Assembly: GCA_017528675.1 (NCBI GenBank)
Contig: JAFXOO010000322.1
Span: forward strand, 1-6,313
DNA from: Oscillospiraceae bacterium
GTDB taxonomy: Bacteria > Bacillota > Clostridia > Oscillospirales > Ruminococcaceae
Direction of reading: 5' to 3'
DNA length: 6,313 nucleotides
Below are positions 1-6,300 of this stretch, piece after piece. The notes under the pieces were generated by a model, which was given only the letters and a program-made list of their open reading frames with translations, was not told where the DNA came from and made no database searches. The position numbers and the translations under genes are program-made. Numbering within the stretch: the first letter of the stretch is position 1; every line of letters begins with the position of its first letter.

Positions 1-141
1 ATGAAGAAGCAGTCCGAAGAAATTTATCAGATTCACTCTTGACAGCACCGCCATATCGCCCCAAAGGACGATCAAGACGATCAATGCACCCGATGCCGCT
101 GCAAGTCCGCATTCATACCAATGTCTGCACCATAATTTCAT
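1..141 (-). CDS. Partial small membrane protein, probable HXXEE-domain protein (5' end only)
   Basis: The first 47 codons of a minus-strand gene that runs off the left edge. The start is ATG at 141-139, with a good ribosome site (AAGGGGG, complement of 149-155) 7 nt upstream and a promoter at 186-214. The fragment opens with a basic, aromatic segment (MKLWCRHWYECG). A hydrophobic stretch follows at about residues 12-27 that looks like a membrane segment, and the fragment ends in NLINFFGLLLH. The HWYxxG start, first membrane segment, and a hydrophobic helix ending in His match my recollection of HXXEE proteins, where that His begins the H-x-x-E-E motif; the EE part lies outside the window. The family's function is unknown, and its genes often sit beside TetR regulators, as here. 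The coding call is firm. The family call is an inference from 47 residues. Confidence 0.68.
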   Translation of the reverse strand, partial: MKLWCRHWYECGLAAASGALIVLIVLWGDMAVLSRVNLINFFGLLLH

Positions 142-153
142 ATAAATACCCCC

Positions 154-182
154 TTGAATTATCTTACACCGTGTTGTATAAT
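154..182 (+). promoter_or_regulatory. Sigma-A type promoter for the TetR gene
   Basis: The -35 box TTGAAT (154-159) and the perfect -10 box TATAAT (177-182) are separated by exactly 17 bp. Transcription would start near 189, leaving a leader of about 70 nt before the ATG at 258. The -10 box lies in the left arm of the palindrome. Confidence 0.65.
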
Positions 183-193
183 TATATTATACA
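175..193. promoter_or_regulatory. Palindromic operator candidate between the divergent genes
   Basis: TGTATAAT-TAT-ATTATACA is a perfect 8-bp inverted repeat with a 3-bp centre. It contains the plus-strand -10 box (177-182) and the minus-strand -10 box (complement of 186-191). Size and symmetry suit a TetR-family dimer, so it is the best candidate for autoregulation and for control of the divergent membrane-protein gene. Part of the symmetry comes from the two opposed TATAAT boxes themselves, so operator function is an inference. Confidence 0.55.
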
Positions 194-214
194 GCATGAT
201 TTCCATTTTATCAA
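186..214 (-). promoter_or_regulatory. Sigma-A type promoter for the divergent membrane-protein gene
   Basis: On the minus strand the -35 box TTGATA (214-209) and the perfect -10 box TATAAT (191-186) are separated by 17 bp. Transcription would start near 179, giving a leader of roughly 40 nt before the ATG at 141. The -10 box lies in the right arm of the palindrome. Confidence 0.63.
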
Positions 215-257
215 CTTACAATTTCTCCGAAAGTGTAAGATTTTTAGGAGGTACAGA

Positions 258-830
258 ATGAACAAGCAGCCGCAGATCACCGAGCAGACAAGAAAGAATA
301 TAACAGACGCATTCTGGAAGCACTATCTCGATAAGCCTATTGAGAAGATCACCGTTCGTGAGGTCGCTGCGACAGCCGGATACAGCCGTGCAACATTCTA
401 TGAATACTTCTCCGATGTCTATGCTGTTTTGGAATATATCGAAAATGACTTGCTGCTGTTCATGCAGAACTCTATTACGGAGCATATCAAAAACATATCT
501 GCCGGAGCAATTGATCTGACAGTGGTGATATGCTTGTATGAAGAAAAGGGCGACTATCTTACAAAGCTTCTCGGCAAAGCCGGCGATCCGATGTTTGCCG
601 ACAGAATGAAGTCAGTGCTGAAACCAATTCTTGCACAGCTTATGCAGATAGACATACAAGACACAGAGCTGCAATTTGCCTTTGAATACACAGTATCAGC
701 GATCATAGGAGCATTGATCTATTGGTATCCGAAAAGAGAAACGCTAAGTGCGGGGAAGGTCAGCAAAATGATAATGGAGCTTCTTTGCAAAGGCTCTATG
801 GGATTTATTGCAAAGCGAACGGATAAATAG
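258..830 (+). CDS. TetR/AcrR-family transcriptional regulator
   Basis: A 190-aa DNA-binding regulator of typical TetR length. The N-terminal domain (about residues 10-58) has the family helix-turn-helix: ITVREVAATAGYSRATFYEYF at residues 31-51, with the recognition helix around SRATFYEYF and the usual aromatic/Phe ending before the long helix. The C-terminal ligand-binding and dimerisation part (about 65-185) is helical and resembles the C-terminal domains of the Clostridia DhaS/TetR_C type, so the ligand cannot be guessed. The frame is open from 39, but ATG 258 is chosen because AGGAGG (246-251) sits 6 nt before it, the promoter lies inside the longer version, and the family fold starts about 10 residues in. 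It is divergent from a membrane-protein gene and probably represses both genes through the palindrome at 175-193. Confidence 0.9.
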   Translation: MNKQPQITEQTRKNITDAFWKHYLDKPIEKITVREVAATAGYSRATFYEYFSDVYAVLEYIENDLLLFMQNSITEHIKNISAGAIDLTVVICLYEEKGDYLTKLLGKAGDPMFADRMKSVLKPILAQLMQIDIQDTELQFAFEYTVSAIIGALIYWYPKRETLSAGKVSKMIMELLCKGSMGFIAKRTDK

Positions 831-836
831 CCGATC

Positions 837-873
837 AACGCCCCGACAGAGAGTGCTCTGTTGGGGCGTTTGT
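837..873 (+). terminator. Intrinsic terminator after the TetR gene
   Basis: A 15-bp stem (837-851 with 856-870, one G-U pair) closes a 4-nt loop AGTG. It begins 6 nt after the tetR stop codon and is followed by only a short T-run (TTT within GTTTGTC). The stem is strong and the tail weak. Confidence 0.75.
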
Positions 874-1085
874 CATACGTCTGGTTTCAATAGGGTATGT
901 GCCGATTGTGGTATGCTCCACAATTCCGATTATGACTTGTATGGGACGGTTTTTGAGTGCGCCAGTAGGCTACATTCGATTGCAATCACAAAATCTCTGT
1001 GGAAATCATACTATTTCAGCACCAAAATGCCCCCGGCAGTACGGATAATAAGAAGATGATCTGTGTTTATTTTCGACAGCTAACC
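871..1085. other. Intergenic stretch with no supported gene
   Basis: About 215 bp lies between the two terminator hairpins. An open frame crosses it (to 1059 on the plus strand), but it starts inside tetR, has no ribosome site, runs through the terminator, and looks like no protein I know. A small hairpin (ATTGTGG 905-911 with CCACAAT 918-924) and a short palindrome GATTGCAATC (about 979-988) are visible. I see no convincing promoter, RNA gene or mobile-element end. It could be a decayed gene or an intergenic repeat. Confidence 0.4.
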
Positions 1086-1114
1086 CAAAACCTCCGCAGT
1101 AAGCTGCGGAGGTT
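1085..1114 (-). terminator. Intrinsic terminator, probably ending the protease operon
   Basis: A perfect 11-bp GC-rich stem (1089-1099 with 1104-1114) with a 4-nt loop. Read on the minus strand it ends GGTTTTGGG, a short T-run, about 75 nt beyond the stop codon of the downstream protease gene. The plus-strand side (CTGATTTGT) is poorer, but a bidirectional role for readthrough from tetR is possible. Confidence 0.65.
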
Positions 1115-1189
1115 CTGATTTGTCCCATAACCCAAGGAATCCCAATATTTCAGCTCTCTGATTGTGCAGATAGAGAGAAGAAAAGCAAA

Positions 1190-3664
1190 TTATTTTCTGA
1201 CCGTAACGGTGTAAGCACCATTCGCTGACTCGCCTATCTCAATGGAGAATCCGGTGTCTACGGTCTGACCACCGTTTGCATCATACCAATGGAAACCGGA
1301 AATGCTGCCGGTAACAGTATCGCCTGTATGATAGAAATTATCCGTGTCGGTGTCATCAATGATACGGATGAGCCGTCTACCCTGATCCTGATTAGTGAAC
1401 TCACTGCCGCTTGCATAGCGGAAATAGGTATTCCAGCCATACTCGGTCGTAGCATCAATGTGATAGATGCGCACGCCCTCGCCTGCGGTCTGCCAATTTC
1501 TGCCGATACCGCTGTTGTTGCCGTCCTTTGTGGCATACTCCACGATGAAATATTCCGAGAAGCAGTCATCGGCAAGCTGTCCGTTGGGAATGATAAGGCA
1601 GTTTCCTGCATTTGTCTGCGCATTGTTCAGCGTGAAGGTCTTTGTTCCCTCTTCGGGATACCAGACCTGCACCTGCTCCTGCGTATACCAGCCTTCCATG
1701 AGCTTGGAAAATGCGCCAAAATCCGAGCCTGCATCGGTATCCATCAGCTCAATACCGGCAGTACCGTGCATCCCTTCGCTGTCGCTGGGGTTCGTGAAGA
1801 GGTAATAGTCCGGCAGACCTGTACAGTGACCAAGTTCATGGCAATAGGAGCTGATATAGTTCACATAATTATCAGTCCCCTCGATCTGTGCATTGCCGGT
1901 GATGATGTGTCCTATGCCAACGCCATCCACACGGTAATCCGGATCGCCGAATGCGCCCGCACACGGCCACCAGTTATCATCTCCTGCCTTTGTGGGAGCA
2001 GTAAAGAGTGTTGCATCAATTCTGCCGTCACCGTTGCCGTCAAACTGCGAGAAGTCAACCTGATCTTTGAACGCCTCATAGCACTCCTCAGCGATCTTGA
2101 CCTTATCGGTATCATAAGCCGACTGATTTTCCTTCGTGGTATAGCGGAACACCTGTCCTGTGAAATTCATACTGCCCTTTGAAGCACGTCCGTAAAATGC
2201 CGGAAAGCTTTCAAAGGGATAGCAGTTGCTTGCTTCATTCGCTGCTCCAAAGGATATCTGATTCAGCTCGTCAAGTGTAGGCTCATAATCATAGCGGCAG
2301 TCCGGGAAATCCACATAGAATACAACAAGCTTTGCGTCGCCCTGTGTCGGGAGAGAAGCACCGTGCTTTGCCATATTTGCGGTGATAAATTCGCCTTGTA
2401 CCTGCGGTTCATCGTTATCGCTTACCCATTCAGGTGTCTCACCGGAAACAAGCAGCCGTTTCAGCAAACACAAGTCAAATACATCAAGCCTGTCATCTTT
2501 ACACAGATCTCCTGCTTTCCAGTTTGGCAAATATGTATCAGGAACTGCCAGCAGCCATTTTTGCAGAAGTACAGCATCACCAACGTCTATCTGACCATTC
2601 TGATTGATGTCACCCATATAGTAGCCGCTTATGGGTTCTTCATAAGGCTGTGTGTCTGGTTCAGTGGGAGGTTCTGCCGGTTCAGGGTCTGTAACAGCAT
2701 TCAGGTTGAATCTGCCTTCCTGAGCGGAGAGTTTACTCCAAGCATAACGTGCAAACCATGTGTCAAAAGTCGTAATCTGAAATGCTCTGCCTGCTTCCAT
2801 AACAGAACCCTCACCACCAGGGAAATCTCCGGGTGGGATACCGTCTGATTCACCGATACCGCCGTAGTAATCCGGAAATCCGAATCCATGACCCATTTCG
2901 TGCAGCAGAATATGCTGACTGGTTGTGCCGTTGATAAGTCCTAAAATCGCATCAGCGGAAAGATACTGCCCGTAATGCCAGCCAAATCCGCCCTGATCAA
3001 TCATGCCGTCAATGCCCTCAAGGAACATATCATAACGATTATCATAGCTGCCGTTGTAATTCCAGTTTTCATCATACCAGTGAGCGTATCTTGAAATGTC
3101 TGTTGGCTCAGACGGTTCAATTGTGGGGATTCTTGCCGCATCTGCTGCCATACCGCTGCTGATGATGTCATCACGCATTGTAGAATTCATCGTCTCTGTA
3201 TAGACGACCTCATCTGCATGAATATTCTGCAAACAATTCCTGTCAAGAACACTCCAGCCGACAATTTTTACTGTCACATCGTCAAATGGCCAGTTTGCAT
3301 ACCCTTCGAGACAATCATTCCACTTGTTGAGTGCTTCATTCAGCACAGTCTCCAGTTTCTGTCTCTGCTCATAAGTAATCGTCTGGTAGGAATCCCAGCG
3401 AATGAGATATTGCACTGTTCCGTTTCCGGCAATAAGCTGATCGTAAATCGTTGCATAATCTTTCATCCAGTCTTCATGCTCATCGTCATAAATACGGTTA
3501 TCCCATACCCAGTCACAGGCGGAAACATATTCACTCGGAATATCAGCAGAAGAATCAGCAGCAGCTTTAAATGATGTTGCAGGAATCAGCGGCGTGAAGA
3601 TAACACTGCATATGGCTGAAGCAAGAACACCGCATATTGCTTTTTTGATTTTTGTGTTGTTCAT
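1190..3664 (-). CDS. Secreted dockerin-containing double metalloprotease (downstream paralogue)
   Basis: An 824-aa secreted protein, second gene of the operon. In order: a signal peptide (1 to about 36, probable cut after AAA before DSSADIP); an N-terminal zincin-like domain (about 41-316) with HEMGHGFGFPD at 255-265, giving ligands H255, H259, D265 and base E256, plus a candidate Met-turn SVM at M289; a Pro/Glu/Thr linker (about 322-346); a type I dockerin (351-404) with calcium loops D352/N354/N356/D363 and D386/C388/D390/D397; and an M6, immune inhibitor A-like peptidase (about 425-824). The last has a calcium-type loop D542-N544-D546-G, HELGHCTGLPD at 609-619 and Met-turn LMD at 640-642. 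Its ATG lies 9 nt after the upstream stop, and its ribosome site AAGGTG (complement of 3670-3675) overlaps that stop, which suggests coupled translation. Export and docking to a cohesin scaffold follow from the modules. The protease substrate is unknown. Cysteines flank the second zinc motif (C608, C614), unlike the paralogue. Confidence 0.9.
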   Translation of the reverse strand: MNNTKIKKAICGVLASAICSVIFTPLIPATSFKAAADSSADIPSEYVSACDWVWDNRIYDDEHEDWMKDYATIYDQLIAGNGTVQYLIRWDSYQTITYEQRQKLETVLNEALNKWNDCLEGYANWPFDDVTVKIVGWSVLDRNCLQNIHADEVVYTETMNSTMRDDIISSGMAADAARIPTIEPSEPTDISRYAHWYDENWNYNGSYDNRYDMFLEGIDGMIDQGGFGWHYGQYLSADAILGLINGTTSQHILLHEMGHGFGFPDYYGGIGESDGIPPGDFPGGEGSVMEAGRAFQITTFDTWFARYAWSKLSAQEGRFNLNAVTDPEPAEPPTEPDTQPYEEPISGYYMGDINQNGQIDVGDAVLLQKWLLAVPDTYLPNWKAGDLCKDDRLDVFDLCLLKRLLVSGETPEWVSDNDEPQVQGEFITANMAKHGASLPTQGDAKLVVFYVDFPDCRYDYEPTLDELNQISFGAANEASNCYPFESFPAFYGRASKGSMNFTGQVFRYTTKENQSAYDTDKVKIAEECYEAFKDQVDFSQFDGNGDGRIDATLFTAPTKAGDDNWWPCAGAFGDPDYRVDGVGIGHIITGNAQIEGTDNYVNYISSYCHELGHCTGLPDYYLFTNPSDSEGMHGTAGIELMDTDAGSDFGAFSKLMEGWYTQEQVQVWYPEEGTKTFTLNNAQTNAGNCLIIPNGQLADDCFSEYFIVEYATKDGNNSGIGRNWQTAGEGVRIYHIDATTEYGWNTYFRYASGSEFTNQDQGRRLIRIIDDTDTDNFYHTGDTVTGSISGFHWYDANGGQTVDTGFSIEIGESANGAYTVTVRK
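2426..2662. repeat. Dockerin-coding direct repeat, copy 1
   Basis: This block aligns without gaps to 4904-5140 (constant offset 2478). By hand I count about 30 mismatches in 237 bp. The run 2547-2596 is identical over 50 bp to 5025-5074. It covers the linker end, the dockerin and the next few residues of the two paralogues. Confidence 0.85.
2453..2614 (-). other. Type I dockerin module inside the downstream protease
   Basis: Two 12-residue calcium loops, each followed by a helix (VGDAVLLQKWLL and VFDLCLLKRLL), form the normal dockerin pair. The module binds cohesins on cellulosomal scaffoldins and is usually C-terminal. Here it sits between two catalytic domains (residues 351-404). The second loop has Cys at position 3 where Asn or Asp is more common. 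Confidence 0.9.
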
Positions 3665-3673
3665 GATAACACC

Positions 3674-6121
3674 TTACTTTCTGACTGTCACGGTACAAGC
3701 ACCGTCTGATAATTCACCAATCTCAATTGTATAACCTGTATCCACTGCCTGATAGCCGTTCGCATCATATCCTGCAAAGCCCTCTGTTCCGTAAGTGCAG
3801 ATATCACCGCTATGATAGAATCCCTGTCCATCGTTGACGAGCCGTGTGATGCGGAAACGGTCATTTCCTTGGTAGAATTGGCTGAAGCCCTCATACTTGA
3901 AATTTTTCAGATCTGACCCTTCCTCCTGGATCAGTTCCGCATTGATGTGGAAGATACGCACGCCGGAATCACTTGTCCAGCGGTCAAGCTCTGCGTTGTT
4001 GCCGTTGTGCGTTACATATTCAACCAAGAAGTATTCTGATGTGATATCACCGACTCCTGAGCTGATTGGCAAAATCAGGCAACTGCCCTGCGTGGAACTG
4101 TCTTTCAGCGTGAAACTCTGTGTACCACCGCTGTACCACTGCACCTCGTCCTCACGCAGCCAGCCATACATCAGCTTGGAAAAGCTGGAGAAATCACCAA
4201 TCGAATCGTCCATACGCTCAAAGCCTGCATCGCCGTGATAGGCTTCCCAGTCGTCACCGGCTTCGTAGAGATAGTAGTCAGGCAGACCGAGCGAATGTCC
4301 CATTTCGTGTGTCAGAACTGTTTTCAAATATTCCATCGTATCTGTATAAGGCGATACATCAAGAATGATATATTTGTTCAGCTGTATCCCGTCAAGCGCA
4401 AAATTCGGATTCAACCACCATGTGCCTGTACAGCCCCACCAGTATTCTTTCTGTTCATCCGTTGCATAGTCCAGTGGTACGCCAATCGAAATGCAGTCGA
4501 TGATTCCGTCGCGGTTCGCATCATAATCAGCATAGTTAATCTGTGCGTCCAGACCTGAAAGTACTTCAATGACAAATCCCTCAAAGTTTCGGTCATCATT
4601 CATATAGTCGGTCATATTGCCCGGAAGCGTGTAATAATAAGCATCGCCCTCAATGTGCAGATTGCCGTATGAAGCCCTTTCATACCAGTCGGAGATGCTT
4701 CCATAGACATCATTGCCGCTACTGTTGCCGAACAGCTCCTGTCGAACGTTTTCAATCGGCAGCGCACGGCTGTATTTTGTATCGGCAAACTCTACAAATA
4801 TGGACAACATTTTGCAGTCGCCTGTGGAAGGGGTCAGCTTGCCAAAGTCCGAAACAGTTGCAGAGATAAGGTCGCTGTTCGGCTTAGATGTGCCTGTACC
4901 TATCCATTCCGGCGTCTCACCGGAAACAAGCAGGCGTTTCAGCAGGCATAAGTCAAACACATCCAGCCTGTCATCTTTACACAAATCTCCGGCTTTCCAG
5001 TTCGGCAGGTATGTATCCGGAACAGCCAGCAGCCATTTTTGCAGAAGTACAGCATCACCAACGTCTATCTGACCGTTGTTATTTATATCTCCCATAAAAT
5101 AGCCGCTTGCAGGTTCTTCGTAGGGCTGTGTATCAGGTTCGTCAGTGGGTTCAGTAGGCTCAGGCTGTGCATTTGCAAGGTCAAATCTTCCGGCATCGTC
5201 CTTGATTTTCGTCCACATATAACGCAGCATCCAGCCGTCGAAATCCGTGATCTTCGCCGCTGAGCCTGCCATCATGATGGAGTTTTCTCCGCCGGGGAAT
5301 CCTCCGGGCGGGAAACCGTCCGATTCGCCTTCACCACCATAGAAATCCGTCATGCCGAAACCGTGACCGATCTCATGCTCCAGAACATGAAGGCTGCCGT
5401 TCTGAATCATACCAAGATAAGCTGTATCTGAAAGACGCTGTCCCCAGTCGCCACCGCAGCCGCCAATATCCGGAAATCCCTGCGTAGCCCACATATACAT
5501 ATCAAATCTCCTGTCCAGTCCGCCCGGATATTCATATCCTTCTTCTGCAAAGTGGTCAAAACGTGACAGCTCTGTTGGTGCATACGGCTCTTTGTCCGGA
5601 ATCGTATCTCTGCCATTGGTTGTATCGTACTGTGCATCATAATACTTTGTATCTGTATATACTACTTCATCATCATGAAGGTCAAGAAGGCAGCTCTTGT
5701 CGATAACCGCCCAGCCCACGACCTTGACATCAATATGCTCATAAGGCCAGTTTTCATAGCCCGCAAGCCAGTCATTCCACGCATTGATACAATCGGAGAG
5801 CATCTGCTCAAACTGCTGCCGCTGTTCGTAGGTCACAGTCTGATAGGACTGCCACTTCACGACGTAATTGATCGTGCCCTTTCCGGCAACGATCTGGTCG
5901 AATATCGTGTTGCGGCGGGCGGTGGACTGCTCCCGCTCGATGCGATTTGTCCAGATCCAGTCAGCGGCATACTGAAATTCCGCCGGCATATCGCTGATAC
6001 TTTCCGCAGAAGCAGTGATCGTAACAGGCGCAGAGAAGTCATATCCGCCCTGTGCCGCCATTGGCGTGATGCACATGGCAGCCGCAAGCAGAGCTGCTGC
6101 AATACTGTTTCTTCTTTTCAT
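3674..6121 (-). CDS. Secreted dockerin-containing double metalloprotease (upstream paralogue)
   Basis: An 815-aa secreted protein, first gene of the operon. The frame extends to an ATG at 6160, but that start has no ribosome site. ATG 6121 has AAGGGGG (complement of 6127-6133) 5 nt before it and gives a clean signal peptide (MKRRNSIAAALLAAAMC, probable cut after ASA at 37-39). Numbering from this start: N-terminal zincin-like domain (about 43-315) with HEIGHGFGMTD at 249-259 (H249, E250, H253, D259) and Met-turn SIM at M283; a Pro/Thr/Glu linker (about 319-337); type I dockerin (344-397) with loops D345/N347/N349/D356 and D379/C381/D383/D390; M6-like peptidase (about 415-815) with calcium-type loop D534-N536-D538-G, HEMGHSLGLPD at 605-615 and Met-turn around M637. 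Both zinc sites are complete. The N-terminal domain recalls secreted actinobacterial and fungal proteins with HExGHxFGxxDFY, sometimes labelled cellulose-binding; that link is from memory. It likely acts outside the cell, docked to a scaffoldin; its substrate is unknown. Confidence 0.9.
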   Translation of the reverse strand: MKRRNSIAAALLAAAMCITPMAAQGGYDFSAPVTITASAESISDMPAEFQYAADWIWTNRIEREQSTARRNTIFDQIVAGKGTINYVVKWQSYQTVTYEQRQQFEQMLSDCINAWNDWLAGYENWPYEHIDVKVVGWAVIDKSCLLDLHDDEVVYTDTKYYDAQYDTTNGRDTIPDKEPYAPTELSRFDHFAEEGYEYPGGLDRRFDMYMWATQGFPDIGGCGGDWGQRLSDTAYLGMIQNGSLHVLEHEIGHGFGMTDFYGGEGESDGFPPGGFPGGENSIMMAGSAAKITDFDGWMLRYMWTKIKDDAGRFDLANAQPEPTEPTDEPDTQPYEEPASGYFMGDINNNGQIDVGDAVLLQKWLLAVPDTYLPNWKAGDLCKDDRLDVFDLCLLKRLLVSGETPEWIGTGTSKPNSDLISATVSDFGKLTPSTGDCKMLSIFVEFADTKYSRALPIENVRQELFGNSSGNDVYGSISDWYERASYGNLHIEGDAYYYTLPGNMTDYMNDDRNFEGFVIEVLSGLDAQINYADYDANRDGIIDCISIGVPLDYATDEQKEYWWGCTGTWWLNPNFALDGIQLNKYIILDVSPYTDTMEYLKTVLTHEMGHSLGLPDYYLYEAGDDWEAYHGDAGFERMDDSIGDFSSFSKLMYGWLREDEVQWYSGGTQSFTLKDSSTQGSCLILPISSGVGDITSEYFLVEYVTHNGNNAELDRWTSDSGVRIFHINAELIQEEGSDLKNFKYEGFSQFYQGNDRFRITRLVNDGQGFYHSGDICTYGTEGFAGYDANGYQAVDTGYTIEIGELSDGACTVTVRK
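4904..5140. repeat. Dockerin-coding direct repeat, copy 2
   Basis: Partner of 2426-2662. The 50-bp perfectly matching core is at 5025-5074. Many of the mismatches outside the core are silent, which fits selection on the protein with possible local gene conversion. Confidence 0.85.
4931..5092 (-). other. Type I dockerin module inside the upstream protease
   Basis: The counterpart of the dockerin in the downstream gene, at residues 344-397. Within the module only one residue differs (N for Q in the first calcium loop), so both proteins should bind the same cohesin. It again lies between two putative catalytic domains and not at the C-terminus. Confidence 0.9.
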
Positions 6122-6187
6122 AAGTACCCCCTTATTTTCTCTGTTGTTTATGCAAGCCATTGGCTGCTATATCATCTATATAGTAAT

Positions 6188-6216
6188 ATTGTACCATTTT
6201 TCACTTGAAATGTCAA
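6188..6216 (-). promoter_or_regulatory. Strong sigma-A promoter for the protease operon
   Basis: On the minus strand a perfect -35 box TTGACA (6216-6211) is followed after 17 bp by TACAAT (6193-6188), with TGG directly before it as an extended -10. Transcription would start near 6181, giving a leader of about 60 nt before ATG 6121. No other promoter is evident between the two protease genes, which fits one transcript. Confidence 0.75.
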
Positions 6217-6271
6217 TCTATTATTCGGCGTTTTTGTGTACATAAATTTCTCAATTAATTGTAATATTGTC

Positions 6272-6300
6272 TTGATTATTGGCTGCAAATGTGCTATAAT
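6272..6300 (+). promoter_or_regulatory. Divergent plus-strand promoter for a gene beyond the right edge
   Basis: TTGATT (6272-6277), a 17-bp spacer and a perfect TATAAT (6295-6300) with the extended -10 TGC. The start would fall near 6307, so the gene it serves lies outside the window. The two divergent -35 boxes are about 55 bp apart, leaving room for a shared regulator in the AT-rich stretch 6217-6271. Confidence 0.6.

Larger units (their letters stand above)
162..240. repeat. Dispersed TTACA(C) half-sites around the tetR promoter
   Basis: TCTTACAC at 162-169 is the exact reverse complement of GTGTAAGA at 233-240. A third copy, CTTACA at 215-220, pairs with TGTAAG at 234-239 and could form a small leader hairpin with a 13-nt loop just before the tetR ribosome site. 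These may be extra binding half-sites or may be chance in AT-rich DNA. Confidence 0.25.

Noticed and set aside
39..257. A 73-codon upstream extension of the TetR frame
   Set aside because: It covers the divergent promoters and the start of the minus-strand gene, has no ribosome site at 39, and encodes nothing TetR-like; the AGGAGG before ATG 258 decides the start.
835..969. Minus-strand open stretch across the tetR terminator
   Set aside because: It has no start codon near its upstream end, no ribosome site, and reads through the terminator stem.
808..1059. An 83-codon plus-strand open frame
   Set aside because: It starts inside tetR out of frame, runs through a strong terminator hairpin and has no ribosome site; a pair of Cys residues (CADC) is not enough to call a zinc protein.
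1154..1177. CTCTCT / AGAGAG pairing just after the protease operon stop
   Set aside because: The stem is only six weak pairs with a long loop and no T-run, so it is not a terminator; the GC-rich hairpin at 1089-1114 is the better one.
1289..2182. A 297-codon plus-strand open frame opposite the downstream protease
   Set aside because: It lies antisense to the M6 domain, has no ribosome site or recognisable domain, and follows from the codon bias of the real gene. The other antisense frames (2363-2848, 3218-3574, 3897-4238, 4713-5072, 5675-6208) are rejected for the same reason.
2426..5140. Dockerin direct repeats as ends of a mobile element
   Set aside because: They are in-frame coding copies of the same module in two paralogues, with no transposase, terminal inverted repeats or target duplications.
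6122..6160. A 13-residue longer start for the upstream protease
   Set aside because: There is no ribosome site before ATG 6160, and the extension would put charged residues ahead of a normal signal peptide; ATG 6121 has AAGGGGG at proper spacing.
6252..6261. Palindrome CAATTAATTG between the right-edge promoters
   Set aside because: It is a ten-base AT-rich palindrome that can easily arise by chance, with no second copy to support an operator.
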